A DNA stretch of 6,574 nt from Candidatus Bathyarchaeota archaeon. GTDB taxonomy: Archaea; Thermoproteota; Bathyarchaeia; Bathyarchaeales; Bathyarchaeaceae. Shown in pieces: positions 6,119 through 6,574 of this stretch (its first letter is position 1; every line of letters begins with the position of its first letter). A program made the translations under genes and the position numbers. The notes under the pieces were generated by a model, which was not told the DNA's origin, ran no database searches, and was given only the letters and a program-made list of their open reading frames with translations. The DNA is taken from positions 1 to 6,574 of the forward strand of contig JAOUPL010000065.1 of NCBI GenBank assembly GCA_029879825.1, given 5' to 3'.

Positions 6119-6280
6119 TTAAGACTGGTGTTTCTTCCAAAATTCTATCAGTTCTTTTATGGCATCGCTAGGATTTATGTTGCGCCCATTTTTCGTTATC
6201 AAAACTCTTTCAACATGGAGGAGTTTCTGGTAGGTATCTGGTGAAATCCAGATCGTTGTCATTCTCATTTTTTCTATCAT
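6119..6280 (-). CDS. small ribbon-helix-helix-like protein
   Basis: A 53-residue ORF reads from ATG 6280 to TAA 6119 on the minus strand. The pattern is a short N-terminal strand (MTTIWISPDT, 7-16), helix one (YQKLLHVERVLI, 17-28), a turn rich in Asn and Gly (KNGRNIN, 30-36), and helix two (PSDAIKELIEFWKKH, 37-51). This is the strand-helix-helix order of CopG/Arc-type dimeric DNA-binding proteins and of VapB-like antitoxins, and resembles the many short archaeal proteins of that kind. In-frame ATGs at 6268 and 6262 are alternative starts; the one at 6262 begins directly at the strand. No strong SD is seen before any of them. No toxin partner (PIN domain or RelE-like) is adjacent, so a stand-alone regulator is more likely than an antitoxin. 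It converges on EF2-B with 60 bases between stop codons. Confidence 0.65.
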   Translation of the reverse strand: MIEKMRMTTIWISPDTYQKLLHVERVLITKNGRNINPSDAIKELIEFWKKHQS

Positions 6281-6339
6281 TCTTACTCATGTTCTATATC
6301 CGTATCCGAAGCTTTTTGAAGAAGATTATGAAGTTGGAA

Positions 6340-6347
6340 TTTATATT
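6340..6347 (-). promoter_or_regulatory. possible TATA box for the small RHH-like gene
   Basis: Read on the minus strand this is AATATAAA, preceded by the A-rich TTTCA. Transcription would begin about 25 bases downstream, near 6318, giving a leader of around 38 bases. A second weaker TATA-like sequence (GGATATAG near 6296) would instead suit a leaderless start at ATG 6268 or 6262. The choice is open. Confidence 0.35.
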
Positions 6348-6415
6348 TGAAATCATTTTTCGACATCGAACATGAGACTCTCGATTGTATGAGTGGCGTT
6401 GTGTTAAAAACATGA

Positions 6416-6423
6416 TTATTATA
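6416..6423 (+). promoter_or_regulatory. possible TATA box for thrB
   Basis: TTATTATA follows an A-rich run (TTAAAAACATGA) that could serve as BRE. Transcription would start near 6445-6450, close to or inside the SD-like GGGAGGT, so the two signals are not fully compatible. One of them may be fortuitous. Confidence 0.3.
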
Positions 6424-6441
6424 GTAAAACACATCTTAATA

Positions 6442-6448
6442 GGGAGGT
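6442..6448 (+). promoter_or_regulatory. strong Shine-Dalgarno sequence oddly placed before thrB
   Basis: GGGAGGT is the best SD in the window, but it lies 27 bases before the first ATG of the homoserine kinase frame. No ATG, GTG or TTG in that frame lies at normal spacing. An in-frame ATC at 6455 does sit six bases after it. A stop codon (TAG 6440-6442) closes the frame just upstream. Confidence 0.45.
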
Positions 6449-6475
6449 CTCAATATCAATCCAAGAGCTGGAAGG

Positions 6476-6574
6476 ATGAAGAGTGCATCACTGCCAAACA
6501 AAGTGATTGTGAAAGCCCCCGCCACAACCGCTAATCTAGGTCCAGGCTTCGACGTTTTCGGCATGGCTCTAGAA
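6476..6574 (+). CDS. thrB: homoserine kinase, N-terminal part (cut by window edge)
   Basis: Thirty-three codons are visible before the window ends. The segment VIVKAPATTANLGPGFDVFG (10-29) is the N-terminal hallmark of homoserine kinase, a GHMP-family enzyme. The enzyme phosphorylates L-homoserine with ATP to O-phosphohomoserine, the precursor of threonine, in the cytoplasm. The ATP-binding PxxxGLGSSAA motif and the catalytic part lie outside the window. Other GHMP kinases share the fold, but ATTANLGPGFDVFG is specific enough for a firm call. The ATG at 6476 gives a plausible N terminus with about nine residues before the first strand. It has no properly spaced SD, so an upstream non-ATG start or leader effects are possible. 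It does not appear to be operonic with EF2-B, since an opposite-strand gene lies between them. Confidence 0.88.
   Translation, partial: MKSASLPNKVIVKAPATTANLGPGFDVFGMALE

Larger units (their letters stand above)
6281..6439. other. intergenic promoter region between the small RHH-like gene and thrB
   Basis: No convincing coding frame is present; the longest ATG-started frame that stays within the stretch is a 28-codon rightward one at 6290 with no SD. The region should hold the divergent promoters of the two flanking genes. It is AT-rich, with a minus-strand TATA candidate at 6340-6347 and a plus-strand candidate at 6416-6423. Confidence 0.5.

Noticed and set aside
1..6574. CRISPR array, insertion sequence or long repeats
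   Set aside because: No regularly spaced repeats, transposase frames or terminal inverted repeats were seen.

Overview
The window looks archaeal. It carries two full-length archaeal-type translation elongation factor 2 (EF-2) genes, each keeping the histidine that is modified to diphthamide. Its promoters look like BRE/TATA elements and one sits at leaderless spacing. It also has a TTG start, a small ribbon-helix-helix-like protein and a COG1533-type radical SAM protein. The minus-strand EF-2 (EF2-A) has TACK/crenarchaeal-style signatures, so an uncultivated TACK lineage such as Bathyarchaeia is my best guess. No 16S or ribosomal marker is present, so this is inference.

Layout. 1-95: short upstream region with a possible TATA box and a Shine-Dalgarno (SD) site. 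96-995 (+): SPL-like radical SAM protein. 992-3202 (-): EF2-A, the canonical-looking EF-2, convergent with the radical SAM gene and overlapping it by 4 bases. 3203-3460: AT-rich divergent promoter region. 3461-3658 (+): 65-residue acidic protein of unknown function behind a leaderless-type promoter. 3659-3838: spacer and likely 5' leader. 3839-6058 (+): EF2-B, a diverged second EF-2. 6119-6280 (-): a 53-residue ribbon-helix-helix-like protein. 6281-6475: promoter region. 6476-6574 (+): the first 33 codons of homoserine kinase (thrB), cut by the window edge.

The central feature is the divergent EF-2 pair. Over the first 90-plus residues the two proteins align without gaps. Both keep the P-loop, G3, G4 and G5 motifs. 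EF2-A keeps the usual switch I sequence RGITI, while EF2-B has RQMTV. Each departs from the conserved SPNKHN loop at the tip of domain IV at a different position: SLNKHN in A, SPNKHS in B. EF2-B also resembles euryarchaeal EF-2 at several places where EF2-A resembles crenarchaeal EF-2. This suggests one general translocase plus a specialised or anciently acquired paralogue. That division of labour is a hypothesis. The other genes (radical SAM, the two small proteins, thrB) have no evident shared pathway with the EF-2 pair, though the two small proteins flanking EF2-B are candidate local regulators.
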